From Pholiota molesta (Eukaryota; Basidiomycota; Agaricomycetes; Agaricales; Strophariaceae), in contig JACGCK010000302.1 in the NCBI GenBank assembly GCA_014925825.1, positions 1-47,047 on the forward strand: DNA of 47,047 bases, written 5' to 3'. Both the position numbers and the translations under genes were made by a program. Of the stretch, positions 10,691-22,431 are shown piece after piece. Under the pieces are notes generated by a model. That model was not told the DNA's origin and made no database searches. It saw only the letters and a program-made list of their open reading frames with translations. The stretch's first letter is position 1, and every line of letters begins with the position of its first letter.

Positions 10691-10739
10691 ACATTAATTC
10701 AAGCTCCGCTTGAAAATGGAACAAATCAAACAGAAGTCA

Positions 10740-11165
10740 CTCAACACTCACTTTCCTCACCCAACCCGATGCAGGCAACACGATGCGACCCAATGCAGAT
10801 GACAGACACCGTGGCCCGTGGATGGCAACACAAAGCAGATGCCTGGTGGCAATGTGGATGACAACCCGACCCAACCTGACACAGGCAATGGACACCATGG
10901 ATGGTGGCAATGTAGACAATGACACGACACAATGCGATGCGACGCAACATGACGCAGACAACCCGACCCAATGCAGATGACCTGACCCAACACAGATGAT
11001 GGTCGCTATGGATAGCAACATGACACAGACAACCAGCAATGTGGATGGCAACTTTGCAATGGCTTTGGATGACAATGCAGATGGCTGGGACATAGACAAT
11101 GATGATGGGCGATGGGATGGCAGGGGTGGGTGACATGGACAGTGACGATGGGTGATGTGCTAATG
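10740..11165. repeat. Degenerate gatggcaatg / gacccaatgcagatga tandem-like region
   Basis: Words such as cccaatgcagatga, gatggcaa, gacaacccgaccca and caatgtgg recur many times without a fixed period. The open frames here in several registers are a by-product of this composition and are not called as genes. Confidence 0.65.
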
Positions 11166-11787
11166 TGCAATACACATGCGTCCATGTTCATGAAATCCCT
11201 TATTGATCTGCAGTGCTCGAGGGTGATTGTTGAAAATGCACTGTTGCTGATATTTACTGTGAATACCAATTGTAAAGTGTTAGATAGTTTATCTATATAA
11301 TTGTTTTTTAAAGAAATTGAGAGGACAGACTCCGACAGAGCCTTTGGTAGTAATAAGCTAATCCTATGTGCAAATATCTTGGAACACCATCATCGATGCG
11401 CAGTATGGGTGGGTATTTAGACACAAGTGCATACTATATTTAGCATGCCGGGATCATTCCGGCCATCAAATCCTTCCTTATTAGGAAGGAGGGGGGGAGG
11501 GGGACCTAAATTTTACTTATTTTTGTAAATTGACATGATATATATTATTCTTTTCTGGCATATCCCTTGCTCTGTGGCATCGAAAAATCTAGGTTTTCGT
11601 GGTGTCGACAAGAAGGACGACACTGTAAGTAATTGGATGCTGTGTTGCAACTCGCCGGCTGGTGAGTTCTGTGGTCATGAATGCTACATGCATGGTATGC
11701 CTGCCCCCATCACAACTCTCAATTATCAATTTATCATACTAGCATTGAACACAGTCATGATTTGAAGACCTAGGCATCTTGGTGGTG
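11166..11787. other. Intergenic stretch, no gene seen
   Basis: Contains a purine-rich tract (gaaggagggggggaggggga near 11485-11505) and a short open frame (11535-11765) that shows no recognisable protein features. Nothing else can be supported. Confidence 0.4.
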
Positions 11788-11795
11788 TCCATGAC
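11788..11795. repeat. Target-site duplication of the hAT-like element, left copy
   Basis: TCCATGAC, repeated at 13928-13935 exactly outside the opposite end. Confidence 0.85.
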
Positions 11796-13927
11796 TAGTG
11801 TTTGGAAGTCCAGTCTTAAGACTGCAAAAAGACCGAGACTGGACCGGACTATAACACTTTTGGGGTGGCAATATTCAAGCGGTGTTTATAGAGTAGTCCC
11901 ACAGGTTGATTTGAAGTTAATCTGCAAGCTTATCTGCAAAAATAATTTGTAGATTGACTGTAAAAAGAAATTGAAGAAGTTGTGGTATATGTTCTACAGA
12001 TCTATATGTAAATGCCATTTATAGACAGGCTTGAATATTTTCTGCAAAGTCCATTTGCAGATTGACCTAGAGAGTACCTGTGGGACATCCTGTGGGGACT
12101 GCCTATATGTAATCTATGAAAGATTTCTACAGAAAGACCCACAGACCATCTGCTGACCAATCTCCCAGCCGGCCTTGCAGATTATCTGCAGATAAGACCC
12201 GGAGATTGTCTGAAATCTTATTTGCAGGTGTACCTACAGGGCCTTCCCACAGATTATCTGTAGATAAGATTTTGAGAATGCCTGAAAAGCATGCCTGCAA
12301 GACTAGCCCGCAGATTGTCTGCCAATAAATTTTGCAGACAGCCCGGAATCTTATCTGCAGGTGTGCCTGCAAACACTTTCTGCAGGTTATCTACAAGTCA
12401 ACATTCTAGAGCCACTTGAAGGCTGGTTTGCAGATAATCTGCAGACAATCACCGCCCACTCATCGCTCGTTTAGGCTCCGCACATCGCCCATTCAGGCTC
12501 CGCGAATGGCGCCATTGGCGGCGCACTCTTACAGTGCTCATCTGGCCTGGCGCTCATTGGAGTTGCATCGGAGCCTGAATGGGCAATGAGTGGGCAATGA
12601 GTGGGCAATGAGTGGGCAATGATTGTCTGCAGATTATCTGCAAACCAGCCTTCAAGTGGCTCTAGAATGTTGACTTGTAGATAACCTGCAGAAAGTGTTT
12701 GCAGGCACACCTGCAGATAAGATTCCGGGCTGTCTGCAAAATTTATTGGCAGACAATCTGCGGGCTAGTCTTGCAGGCATGCTTTTCAGGCATTCTCAAA
12801 ATCTTATCTACAGATAATCTGTGTAGGTACACCTGCAAATAAGATTTCAGACAATCTCCAGGTCTTATCTGCAGATAATCTGCAAGGCCGGCTGGGAGAT
12901 TGGTCAGCAGATGGTCTGTGGGCCTTTCTGTAGAAATCTCTCGTAGATTACATATAGGCGTCCCCACAGGATGTCCCACAGGTACTCTCTAGGTCAATCT
13001 GCAAATGGACTTTGCAGAAAATATTCAAGCCTGTCTATAAATGGCATTTACATATAGATCTGTAGAACATATACCACAACTTCTTCAATTTCTTTTACAG
13101 TCAATCTACAAATTATTTTTGCAGATAAGCTTGCACATTAACTTCAAGTCAACCTGTGGGACTACTCTATAAACACCGCTTGAATATTGCCACCCCGAAG
13201 TGTAACCGGAAAAGACCAGAAAATTGAAAGACCAGAAAAGACCAAGACCGCAGTCCAGTCTTCGGTCCATCATCATTTGAAATTTAGAGAGACCGGACAA
13301 AGACCCGTTTGGACCGATTTGAACAGGTCTTTTTCGTTCTAGATATATTAGTATTTTAGCGTACCATGACGATTCTGCCTTTCAAACAAGCCCAAGATCA
13401 TATTTTTGGGATAAGATTTGACAAATCTGATAGCAAATGCACTTTTATACTCATTTTGGGCGACTAAAATCGGTTTTGCCTGCAGTTCAATACATATTTA
13501 CCCCTACCATTTGAAAATATAAGCCACTATAGTGCTTTACACGATCTTGCTAACGTTTTTAAAATCATAATTGTTGAGTAAGAATTGATGGTGCTATTGC
13601 AAATATGGTAAAGTGACGCATTTTCTACTGTTTTATTAGTTTCTCACTTGTTTCTCAGCCAATTTGCATATTTTTTGAATCATTTTGACTGATAAATTAA
13701 TATTTATTATACATACTGTCTAAAAGACCGGTTTAAACCGATTTGCAACCAGTTAGAACCACAACTGGTTGAAACCGGTCTCAAGACCAGAAAAAACCGC
13801 CCTAAACCGCACTAAACCAGTCCATGCATGGTCTTTTTTGGTCCTAAGACCTATGGAGACCGGTCTCGGTCCTGGTCTTGAGCCTTGGGGGCCTAAAGAC
13901 CGGACCGGACCAGACTTTCAAACACTA
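11796..13927. mobile_element. hAT-like non-autonomous DNA element
   Basis: Bounded by an 8-bp duplication (TCCATGAC). The ends are TAGTGTTTGGAAGTC on the left and TAGTGTTTGAAAGTC read inward from the right. Both ends are packed with gaccgg / accggtct motifs, the clustered subterminal repeats expected for hAT elements. An 8-bp duplication and TA(G)TG-type ends fit hAT. No transposase is encoded. A 1.35-kb foldback element is inserted inside, so the original element was only about 780 bp. Confidence 0.8.
11855..13202. mobile_element. Foldback (long inverted repeat) element nested in the hAT-like element
   Basis: Left arm 11855 to about 12470 and right arm about 12598 to 13202 are near-identical inverted copies; pairing continues imperfectly almost to the centre near 12535. 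The ends are CACTTTTGGGGTGGCAATAT and, inward from the right, CACTTCGGGGTGGCAATATT. Flanking TAA (11852-11854) and TAA (13203-13205) look like a 3-bp duplication, as made by PIF/Harbinger-type transposases. There is no coding capacity. A read-through transcript would form a hairpin of about 600 bp. Confidence 0.85.
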
Positions 13928-13935
13928 TCCATGAC
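13928..13935. repeat. Target-site duplication of the hAT-like element, right copy
   Basis: TCCATGAC, identical to 11788-11795. Confidence 0.85.
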
Positions 13936-14715
13936 CATCTAGAGCTGGGTTTTTCAGTTGATTTTCATGGCAAAGCATTGTGTTCAATGTTCATGGTCAT
14001 GTGTGCTGGCGGAGGAAATTGATACATTCCAGCACAGTAAGAGTTCGATGTTTTAAGACCTTGCAAGGGGAGGGGAAACACGAGAGGTGGACGTGGAGTG
14101 CAGAGGAGGTGTGGGAGGCCTGTGAACATGGATCAGGCCTATCATTATCGGCATCTAAACTGTCAGCACCATTGTCGCCGTTCACGAGTGTTTTCTCAGC
14201 TAATAAGTAATGTTCAAATGCTTGAAGCGGAATTTATGAGACTCTGGAACAACATTTTTGAGAAATTTAACAAATATGAGAGGGCCCTGGGCGAGTGAGG
14301 TTGATAGAGTAAGTATGCGGCTCAATAAAGCGGCAATGCATGTAACGTGTCGGGCCATGAATGTTGCCGAGGTCGCAGGTCGCAGGTCACAGGTCATGCC
14401 AGTGGATGGGATGTCCTCGGCCCTCTATCGAGGATACCCGCTTGCCGTTTCCTCTTTTGGAGGGGTCGGTCACCGGCCTACTATGAACAGGGCTGAGGGA
14501 ATCGCCCACGCTCAGGGTCCATTTGCATCGCCTCACCATGTCAAGCTGCCATTTGATGTACATCTCCCTTCTTCCCGTCATCTCTTTTCTTTCCCAGTCA
14601 TTAGCAGAGAAAATTTCTCTGCATTTCTGATATTAACAGATAACGCAAACGAAAGGCTCAAGCGCACAGAATAAGAAGGCACAAAAACAAGACGACTAAG
14701 GGCAAAGAATCGAAG
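13936..14715. other. Upstream region of the C2-domain gene
   Basis: No convincing protein-coding or RNA gene. It is the boundary between the transposon cluster and the host genes and should contain the promoter of the gene starting near 14716; no clear TATA box was identified. Confidence 0.4.
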
Positions 14716-17025
14716 ATGGAGCTACAGTATGCCTTCCTCAATTGTATTGTTCCTTTCTATGCTAACATTCGACTCCTTCCGTGTCAAGCAAAGAATGGCA
14801 CCTTACTGGTATGTCTGCTTTCCTATCTTCTGCCCATAGGGCTGCGCTGACTATCCCTTTTAATTCTGCAATCTTACCCTCTCCTGTGGACCCACGCAAT
14901 CGACAGTCCTTCTTCTCGAAGGTCTCCGCCTGATGCGCCCTGAGAAGGCATGGCGGCCCATCATCAGCGTTGAGGTGGACGCGCACGGCGATGGGACAGG
15001 TGCAAGGGCAGGCAGCGTATACGAGACGATGCTCGGTGTCGATGGGCAGTGTGTCAATCAGCGAGAAGGAATGAGAATGTGCGCTCTATCTTACCATAGG
15101 CCTGTTAAAAGCGTTGCTTTCTGCTTGCTAATACTGCTGACTTCCAGTCCCGAAGCATCACCATCGTCGAGAATAGAGATCAAAGTCTGGCACCGCGCGC
15201 AGAGCAAGAAGAAGAAGCGCCGTATACTTGTTGCGAATGCTTCGTGTTGTCTCGGTGAACTGCAGAAGAGGCAGGAGGGATCCAGTGAAGGCAGTGAGTA
15301 TTACTTGCTCTTCCCAGTGTTGACCATTTCCTTTCATGTAATGCTTACTTGCCTTGAACTTCAACGGGCTTTCATCTAGAGCTCGACGTACGATTACAAT
15401 GCCGAACCGCCGATCAGAAGAGCACCGCCGCGCGGGGGAGACCACAGAAAGGCGCTGTGCTGAAATTGAAATTGCGAGCGCTGCCTTCATCTTCGACATC
15501 TTCTTCGCGTCCTATTCAACCCTATTCAACCGACACTTCAGCGCCTGCTGGTGACCTTACATCGACAGCACCGAGCCGAAGCACGACACTTGATAGTAAA
15601 CTTACGGACGACAGTCAGTCTAGTCTTCATTTCGATGAGAACACGCCGTTGCTGGCTGAAGAAGTAGGGTCGCCTGTGGGATCGACTGGGATGGGATGGC
15701 CGAGCGAGAAGTCATTAGAAGGTGAGTACATTACACGACTCTTAGTGTCTAGGTCGTCACTGCCATCGACGACGATGATGATGACGACGCGGTCACACCG
15801 TTTCCTTTTCACCGTCTTCGGTCTTTGACTGACATGTCTTCGCAGATGATGTCCCCGACCTTCTATTCTCTGAGAACAAACCATCCCTTCCATCACCTCC
15901 AGAACAAACGCTACGACGTCGACGGCGTATAAAAGGCTACGCAGTATATACGGACGACGAATGTATCTCTGCCTCTGCATCAGAATCCGAGGCCGAATCC
16001 TCTTGTCACCCTCGCAAGCCCTCCACGACGATGATGCTTACAGTGGCACCTTTGTCGACGACGACGACGACACCGATGACGACGACCTCTCCATGACCCC
16101 GCATCCCTCTCACCTCACGCTTCCCTCTCCCACCGCAAACACACCGCCACGACAGCATCCTCTGACGACCTCGTCTTCCGCGCCGCCTCAGGCGAGATCG
16201 ACGTCGTGTCGTTCGCGTCCACCACGAGCGCCAGGGGCGTGAAGGTCTGGATCGCCACCGCGCGCGACATGCTCCTGCCGCAGTATACCGAAAAGGTCGC
16301 AGCCGCCCCGCGGACCTCAACAACGCCGAGAAGGTGCTCACCACGTTCACGCTGTACGCGGAGCTCGCCGCCGCGGAGAAGGAGGCGGACTTCGAGCCGA
16401 TCATACGGCGCCTGCAGAGCGAGTGGGCTGTCGTCGGCGGTCTGGTAAATACCCCATTCCATCCTCTGTGTATCGATTGGCGATTGCTGACGGAAGGCCG
16501 TACAGCTCCTGGCGATCGCGGGCGTGAACACGGCGATGTTCACGATCTCGTCCGGCAGCCTGTTCACGGTGGGCCGGTACGCGCAGGCGGCGATCGCGAC
16601 GAGCAGCGTCGCCTCCGGCCTGGGCATCGCCGTCACCGCGTGGTTCTTCCTGCGCTACAACTGGGCGGACACGCACACGTTCATGGTCGTCCGCCGCCCT
16701 TTCCCCTTTGTGTGTGTGTCCTCTCGCGCTGACCTGACCCTCCTTCCAGTACCGCTCGCGCGACCTCTTCGAATCGCACTTCTTCTTCGCGCTCTCCGCG
16801 CGCGTGCCCGCGCTCTGCATGTTCATCGCCGCGTGCGCACTCACCGCGTGCCTCGCGCTGATCGCGTTCGCGACGTTCCCGCAGGGCGTGCTCCTGATCT
16901 GCTTCCTCGTCGGCGTGCTGATGAGCCTGCAGTTCATCGTGTTCGGCTTGAACTGGGCCGCGCGGCGCGTCGTGCAGGGCGGGCGGCGCGGCGGGGAAAG
17001 GGTGCGGGTGGTGTGCGGAGCATGA
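14716..17025 (+). CDS. C2-domain membrane protein (frame unclear in the middle)
   Basis: A split gene. An early exon gives WRPIISVEVDAHG (about 14950-14990) and, after an intron ending near 15148, RIEIKVWHRAQSKKKKRR (about 15170-15225): the beta strands and basic loop of a C2-like domain. An exon from about 15380 to 15720 contains ENTPLLAEE. After an intron (15721-15845) comes an acidic, basic-cluster linker. The C-terminal part, in exons around 16320-16690 and 16750-17025, carries four hydrophobic segments (for example LYGDGA-free TM stretches at 16500-16680 and 16800-16960). A membrane protein with a cytosolic C2 head is inferred. Between about 16010 and 16320 the coding frame changes at least twice without good splice sites, notably at a CCCC run near 16311. 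The start codon is uncertain. Confidence 0.5.
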
Positions 17026-17378
17026 CGGGGGGCGGGAGGGGAAGTGATGTTGTGTGGCGTCGTGATGTTGTCGGATACTTTTTGCACTGTAGATTAGTCA
17101 TTGTTATATTGTACGCTTTATATACCACTCGTTAGTTGATTACACCTGTATGATAGTTATTTTGCCCTAGCTATACGTCGAACCTCTAGCGACGAGACTT
17201 TTGGTTCACAAATGCAGTGTATGATGAGTTGACGATGCTTCGACGACGGATATCCTTCGTTCATTTCTCACTCACTCAACTAACGGCTCAGCAATGTCAA
17301 CATAGAGAGAAAGCGCGATATGATCAAGTACAACTACACATAACAAAGGCGAAATCTATTCTACGCAATCCGGACAGT

Positions 17379-19576
17379 CTAACAACGACCGTTAGAGGGG
17401 GTAAAAGTCAAAGAACCGGACAAGCAGCGCACCTTGGCGTACAGCGACTCCACGACTTTGCCCACCTGCGCCAGCGTTGCGATGGCCGCGCCGTATGTGT
17501 TCTGCATAGAGGAAACAACACGCGTAAGTACGATCAGAGCGAGAAAAAAATGGATGGCAGAGTAAGGGCAGGGAATAGAAGCGGTCGCGCAGTGGATGAT
17601 AGCAAAGAACGCAACGGAGATGCCAACGGGCCGAAAGGAACACTCACATCCGCCTCGGGCTGGTCATACACCAGCAAACAGCCCCGCCCCTGGTCGAGCA
17701 CGCCGTAGAACACCTTATCCAGGATCATCTGCGAAAGCCTTTCCGGAAGAAAAAAAAAGGGGTCGTCGTCAGCTCATATAGACAGAACGTGGAGGAAATG
17801 TGGACAGAACGTGGGTGGAAAAGAGACGCAGAACGCAATGCGAAACGGAACAACTGAACACGAACGGCAACTGAACACGAAACGGCAACTCACTTGGCTT
17901 CCACCGCCTGCCGCTCCTGCCCGACCGTCTCCGCGACGTAGTCGATCTCCACGGTGGAGTAGGGCTCCACGATGCGCAGCAGATTTTGCTCGAGGAGCGT
18001 GTCGTAGAGCGCGGCGAGGTGGGAACGGATCGTTGGATCAGAGGAGAGCTCTACAAGGAAAAGGAAAGGGGTGTCAATATCCTGAGATTTCACGTTCACG
18101 AAGGTAATGGAAAGAGCAGGCAGAGGAAGAAAGGAAGAGTGAAGATGACATGGACCAGGAGGCGAAGCCAGAACCGACAACATGCACAGAACCGGAAAGA
18201 AGGAGGAGTAAACGCAACGCACCTTCCCGATAATCCCTCAACGCCTTCTCGAAATCCGCCAGATTCCGATTCTGATGCGCGCGCGCAATCGCGCGCATGC
18301 TCTCCACATCCCGCATATTCGCGTATTTAAGCGCCAGCTTGATAGTCAGCAGCGAATTCACGTCTTCCGGCTGCGCCCCATTGTTTAGTTTTCCGTGCAA
18401 GGTCAAAAACGGCGAGAAGAGCGAAGAAGCGCACACACCAGATTCAGCATGACCTTGCAGAGCAGCATGTACTTCAAGGCGCCCAAGGCGCTTTCGTCCC
18501 CGAGGGATGAGAGGTTCTCGAAGGATTCGAAGAAGTAGGAGTATGCGGTGGTGTAGTCCTTGTCTTCCGCGTGGAGGATGCCGGATTGCAGGTCCAGCGA
18601 TGCTTGCAGCGCGGGTGGGCAGTAGATTGAGTTGGCGGCGGTGCGGGAGGAGGTCAAGGCAGCCTGTAGACTCAAAGTGAGCATTCGTATGTATGGAATG
18701 GGCGGAAATGAGGATGACGGTGATATATCCTCGTATTGGAGAAAATGGCAGAAAGGATATGGAAGATGCAAGACTTACTTTTGCCTTTGCCAAGTTCCCA
18801 ATTCCGCGATATACACGACTCTCGAGGAGGTGGACCTCTGTCAAGATCATTTTGTCGTCCAGTCGTTTGAGCTCCGTTAGCAGGGTGTCGATGAGGGCGA
18901 GCGCGGCTTTGTATTGTTGGGTTTCTAGCTGACTGCGAGTCGAGGTTGGTTTAGGGCGTCAGATGGACGAAAGGACGAGGAAGGAGATAGGACGTACATC
19001 CCAGCAAGCCGTGTCTCCAAACTATGTTTGAGGAAGATGCGCTTCTCGCTCTTGGCCCATGCGATGTTGTCGGTGAGCGTCTTGATCTGCACCGGTTGGC
19101 TGTTGGGGATCGCATTGAAGTAGTCGAGCAGCGTGCGAACTGCAGCGGGTCTCAGCAGGCAAGCTAGGGAAGCGAAGGACGTGCGCACTTAGTTTGGCCG
19201 TCTTGGCTTTGGCGGTCGACGACATGAACGCGCGGGACTGGGTGATGACGTCTGCGAGGCCCTGTGCATTCCTAGAACGAGATCAGGACGGGAACGGAGT
19301 GCATGTCGGAGAGGAGTTGCGCACTTGGTGTCGCGGTAGAGCTCGCCCAGCTTGACGAGGGCCACCTCCTGATCGCGGAGGTCCTGCGCATGGTCTTCGT
19401 CTCTGGGTGTTGTGGAAGAAACTGTACAAGTATAGGTCAGCGTTTGTGCAGAGATGCGAGGGGAAGGGGCGGACCGGAGGCGCTGGAGAGGATCTGCTTG
19501 TAGATGTTCTCCGCCTCTGCGGGGTTGACTTGGACACGGACTCTGCGTGCTTGAAGAGATCTGCGACGGTGGCCAT
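17379..19576 (-). CDS. RPN6: 26S proteasome lid subunit Rpn6 (PSMD11)
   Basis: Rpn6 clamps the proteasome lid to the 20S core; it folds as a superhelix of paired helices ending in a PCI domain. The spliced sequence follows the family end to end: start MATVADLF at 19576; [20 protein letters not shown]; then (18100-19000) [20 protein letters not shown] and [20 protein letters not shown]; the PCI winged helix with [20 protein letters not shown] and [20 protein letters not shown] (17640-18060); final exon ending near 17437 or reading on to a stop at 17379. About seven short introns. A one-base frame break lies near 19521-19531, between the start exon and [11 protein letters not shown]; as the protein is essential this is more likely a sequence error than a mutation. 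It is transcribed divergently from RPN7. Confidence 0.9.
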
Positions 19577-19699
19577 GGTGGATGAAGAGGAGGACGAGCA
19601 CTGGACGCAGAGGGACACGCGTCGAGGGCGTGGGAACCCCAAGGCTGACGCGTCTCCTGGCACTTGATTTATATAGCCACTCCTCATCTCCTCCCCGCC
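19577..19699. promoter_or_regulatory. Shared divergent promoter of RPN6 and RPN7
   Basis: Only 123 bases separate the two start codons of two proteasome lid genes. A tttatatag stretch (19668-19676) could serve RPN7. I looked for the yeast proteasome element ggtggcaaa and did not find it. Confidence 0.75.
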
Positions 19700-21176
19700 A
19701 TGGCCGACGAAATCGTGCTCCCCATTCCCAACCTCACTGTCCCGCAAAATGTCTTTGTCCTCACCAACCCAAACTACAACCTCTGCATGCCAAGCACGCA
19801 AAGAGCTCTTAGAGGCGATCAAGGCGACGGTGTGTGCAGCTTCCCGTCCCAATAACTGTGTCTGATAGTTTGCATCCACAGAAATGGCGCCGTACTACAA
19901 GTCCATCACCGCCTCTTCGTCAGTCCTTCCCGTTGACAAGGCCCTACTAGCAACACTGGAGAAGGCCAATGAGGAAGAGCTGAAGAAGCTCGACGAGCGC
20001 CTCGCGGAAGCGGAGAAGACAGAGGGAGAGTCGGAGATCTCAGACGCCCTCAAGGCGAGGGCCAACTACCTAACACGGATCGGCGACAAGGTGCACACCA
20101 ATACCTCCGCTCTCATAGACGCCGCCGCTAACCACGAACAGGAACGCTCGCTAGAGGCGCAGAAGCTCGCGCTCGAGAAGACCCCCGGTCTCGGCTCGCG
20201 GATCGACATCGTGCTCACCATCGTGCGCATCGGCTTCTTCTTCAGCGACACGGAAGTGGTCACCACAAACATGGCCAAGGCCGAAAAGTACGTCACACCA
20301 CTCATTCCGTCTCCCGATCCACAACCCTCATCGCCGTCCGCAGGCTGATCGACGAAGGCGGCGACTGGGACCGCCGCAACCGGCTCAAAGTGTACAACGG
20401 CCTGCACCTCATCTCGATCCGCGAGTTCGCGCGCGGCGGCGCCCTCCTGCTCGACGCCATCTCCACCTTCACCGCAACCGAGCTCCTCGCGTACAACGAC
20501 TTCGTCTCCCTCACCGTCATCGCCAACGCGCTCACCCTGAAACGGGTCGACCTGAAGAAGCGGGTAAGCTCCACCTACACCCAGAAACCATGCCACAACT
20601 AAATACTCTCCCAGCTGATCGGCGCGCCCGAGGTGAACCAGGTGCTGCCCGAAGTGCCCGTGCTCGGCGACCTCGTGAAGAACCTGTACGAATGCCACTA
20701 CGACAAGTTCTTCTCCGCCCTCGGTGCGTGCTTACCCCATCTCCCACCTCCTACCTCTCCCCGGTCCCGGATGCTGATGCTGATGTGTGCGCACAGCGAC
20801 GCTCGAGCAGACCCACCTGATCCCGTCGCGCATCCTCGCGCCGCACGCGCGGTTCTACGTGCGCGAGATGCGCATCCTCGCGTACGCGCAGCTGCTCGAG
20901 AGCTACCGCAGCCTCACGCTCCAGAGCCTCAGCGCCGCGTTCGGCGTCACCGCCGACTTCATCGACAGGTACGCATTCCCGCACCATTTTCCTTCCTTCC
21001 GCCCATACGACGGATGTCCATTTACCGACCGCACCCACAGCGAACTCTCGCGCTTCATCGCGAACGGCCGGCTGCACTGCTCGATCGACAAGGTGCGCGG
21101 GATCGTGGAGACGACGCGGCCGTCGCTCAAGAACGCGCAGTACGAGACGGTCGTAAGGCAGGGCGATGTCTGCTGA
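19700..21176 (+). CDS. RPN7: 26S proteasome lid subunit Rpn7 (PSMD6)
   Basis: Rpn7 is a PCI-domain subunit of the proteasome lid, which removes ubiquitin chains and feeds substrates to the core. From the ATG at 19700: [16 protein letters not shown], then an intron, [20 protein letters not shown], helical repeats with [16 protein letters not shown] and [19 protein letters not shown], and the PCI domain with [38 protein letters not shown] and [20 protein letters not shown]. Five or six short introns interrupt it. Two places look off by one base: near 19785-19795, where [12 protein letters not shown] is in another frame from the start exon, and at the 3' end near 21165-21180, where the expected tail (QRLSKVLY) is in another frame ending at 21209. 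The real stop is therefore probably 21209. Confidence 0.9.
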
Positions 21177-21209
21177 AGAGGTGCAGCGGCTGAGCAAGGT
21201 GCTTTATTA

Positions 21210-21777
21210 GACACGTGCGTGCGATGGTGGTGTTGTACTGTAATCATAGCTTTTCATGGGACGTTGATTAAGGTTTGTGTGTGTGAGTGTGTTGACGCTG
21301 GACGGAGGCAAGGCGCACATGGTGCGGAGCGGAGACAGGCTGGGCCGTACGTGAACGCATTTTACCCAAGCTCAAGCCTTGTACGCAGATAAAGAGGACG
21401 GTGCACTTCTAGATCCTTTCAAGAGTCAAAGCTACCATAGCGGCGTTATCGAATCGCAACCAATCTAAGATAGCTCAAGAGCATCGTGGATCTATTGGAA
21501 CCACATGCAGGTTCTGCAATAGTATTTATGTTAACCATGGCCTTGCCGTGACCGGTGGAGGTCGAGGTGCTCCGAAGGCGCTCACGTTCAACGCCCAGCA
21601 GCGCTCGCACTATCTAGTCTTTTCGTTTAAAACGAAGATGCCTATATCTTGCCATTCGAGCATGACCTAGAGCTATTGGAAACGTACGTCGATGCATTGG
21701 CGATGCACAGAGATCTGCTATAGCTCAAAAACCAGTGGGATACTCGCCAGGGAAGAAAGCGTTGAACAGATTTCATA
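21210..21777. other. Intergenic stretch between RPN7 and tRNA-Ser
   Basis: Should contain the RPN7 3' untranslated region. No gene or repeat seen. Confidence 0.5.
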
Positions 21778-21875
21778 GGCGCTATAGCCAAGTGGTTACG
21801 GCGACAGATTAGAATCCCCTGTGGCATACTATCTGTTCCTCTTTGAGGGCGCAGGTTCAAATCCTGCTGGCGTCG
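21778..21875 (+). tRNA. tRNA-Ser(AGA) with a short intron
   Basis: The acceptor stem pairs GGCGCTA with TGGCGTC, with discriminator G. D arm with an A box (tagccaagtgg), anticodon stem ACAGA/TCTGT with loop TTAGAA.. giving anticodon AGA, a long variable arm (tcctctttgagg) typical of tRNA-Ser, and a T arm with the B box ggttcaaatcc. The intron, about 16 bases (tcccctgtggcatact), lies one base 3' of the anticodon, the canonical site. A pol III T-run follows. Confidence 0.92.
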
Positions 21876-21891
21876 ATCAGACAGATCTTTG

Positions 21892-21900
21892 TTTTTTTTT
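21892..21900 (+). terminator. RNA polymerase III terminator of tRNA-Ser copy 1
   Basis: Nine consecutive T residues 17 bases after the tRNA 3' end. Confidence 0.85.
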
Positions 21901-22431
21901 CATTTTACATATCTGTATCTCAATGAGACAGTAGGAAATGATTGGAGTAATCCTGTCACGGGCGCTTATCGGCACAATAAGCCCCATGATGATTGATGGA
22001 TTTGGTATACTTTTTCCATGGATGTCAACTTTCAATTACATGTTCGTAAGTCGTTTACAGTGGCAACCCTGGAGGACCCAATGGCCAAGATCAAGCCAAG
22101 ATGCCAACGAAAGTTCTTGAACTTCATCTAGAATTCAAAAATGACCTTTGTCTTGTCGGATAAGCATATTCATAGAAAGTTCTACGTATTACAATTCAAC
22201 ATACCTACCGCTTAAGTCACTAGTGGGATACTCGCATATAGTATATCCACAAGCATGTGCGAACCCAAGTCTCCTGCGGGAACACAGGCTGCACTGCCCT
22301 ACAATGTATTCTATTTTTAGCGACGCACTGCATATCATACATGTCAAGAAAAACCACGGGACATGACAGCGCTGGGTAGGTAACGCAAGGGACAGGTACC
22401 TGAACGACCCAGAACGTTTTCTCTCCCCATC
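21901..22431. other. Intergenic stretch, no gene seen
   Basis: No coding features or repeats of note. It contains the promoter of the small membrane protein starting at 22432. Confidence 0.45.

Noticed and set aside
10737..11269. Several overlapping open frames of 80-144 codons on both strands
   Set aside because: They are produced by the word-repeat composition of 10740-11165; no start, intron or domain evidence.
12127..12979. Open frames inside the foldback element
   Set aside because: The same peptides appear on both strands because the arms are inverted copies; no recognised domain.
11855..13202. CRISPR-like or tandem array
   Set aside because: The repeated segments are one large inverted repeat in a eukaryotic genome, not a spacer array.
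19577..19699. Yeast-type proteasome promoter element
   Set aside because: The ggtggcaaa motif is not present on either strand.
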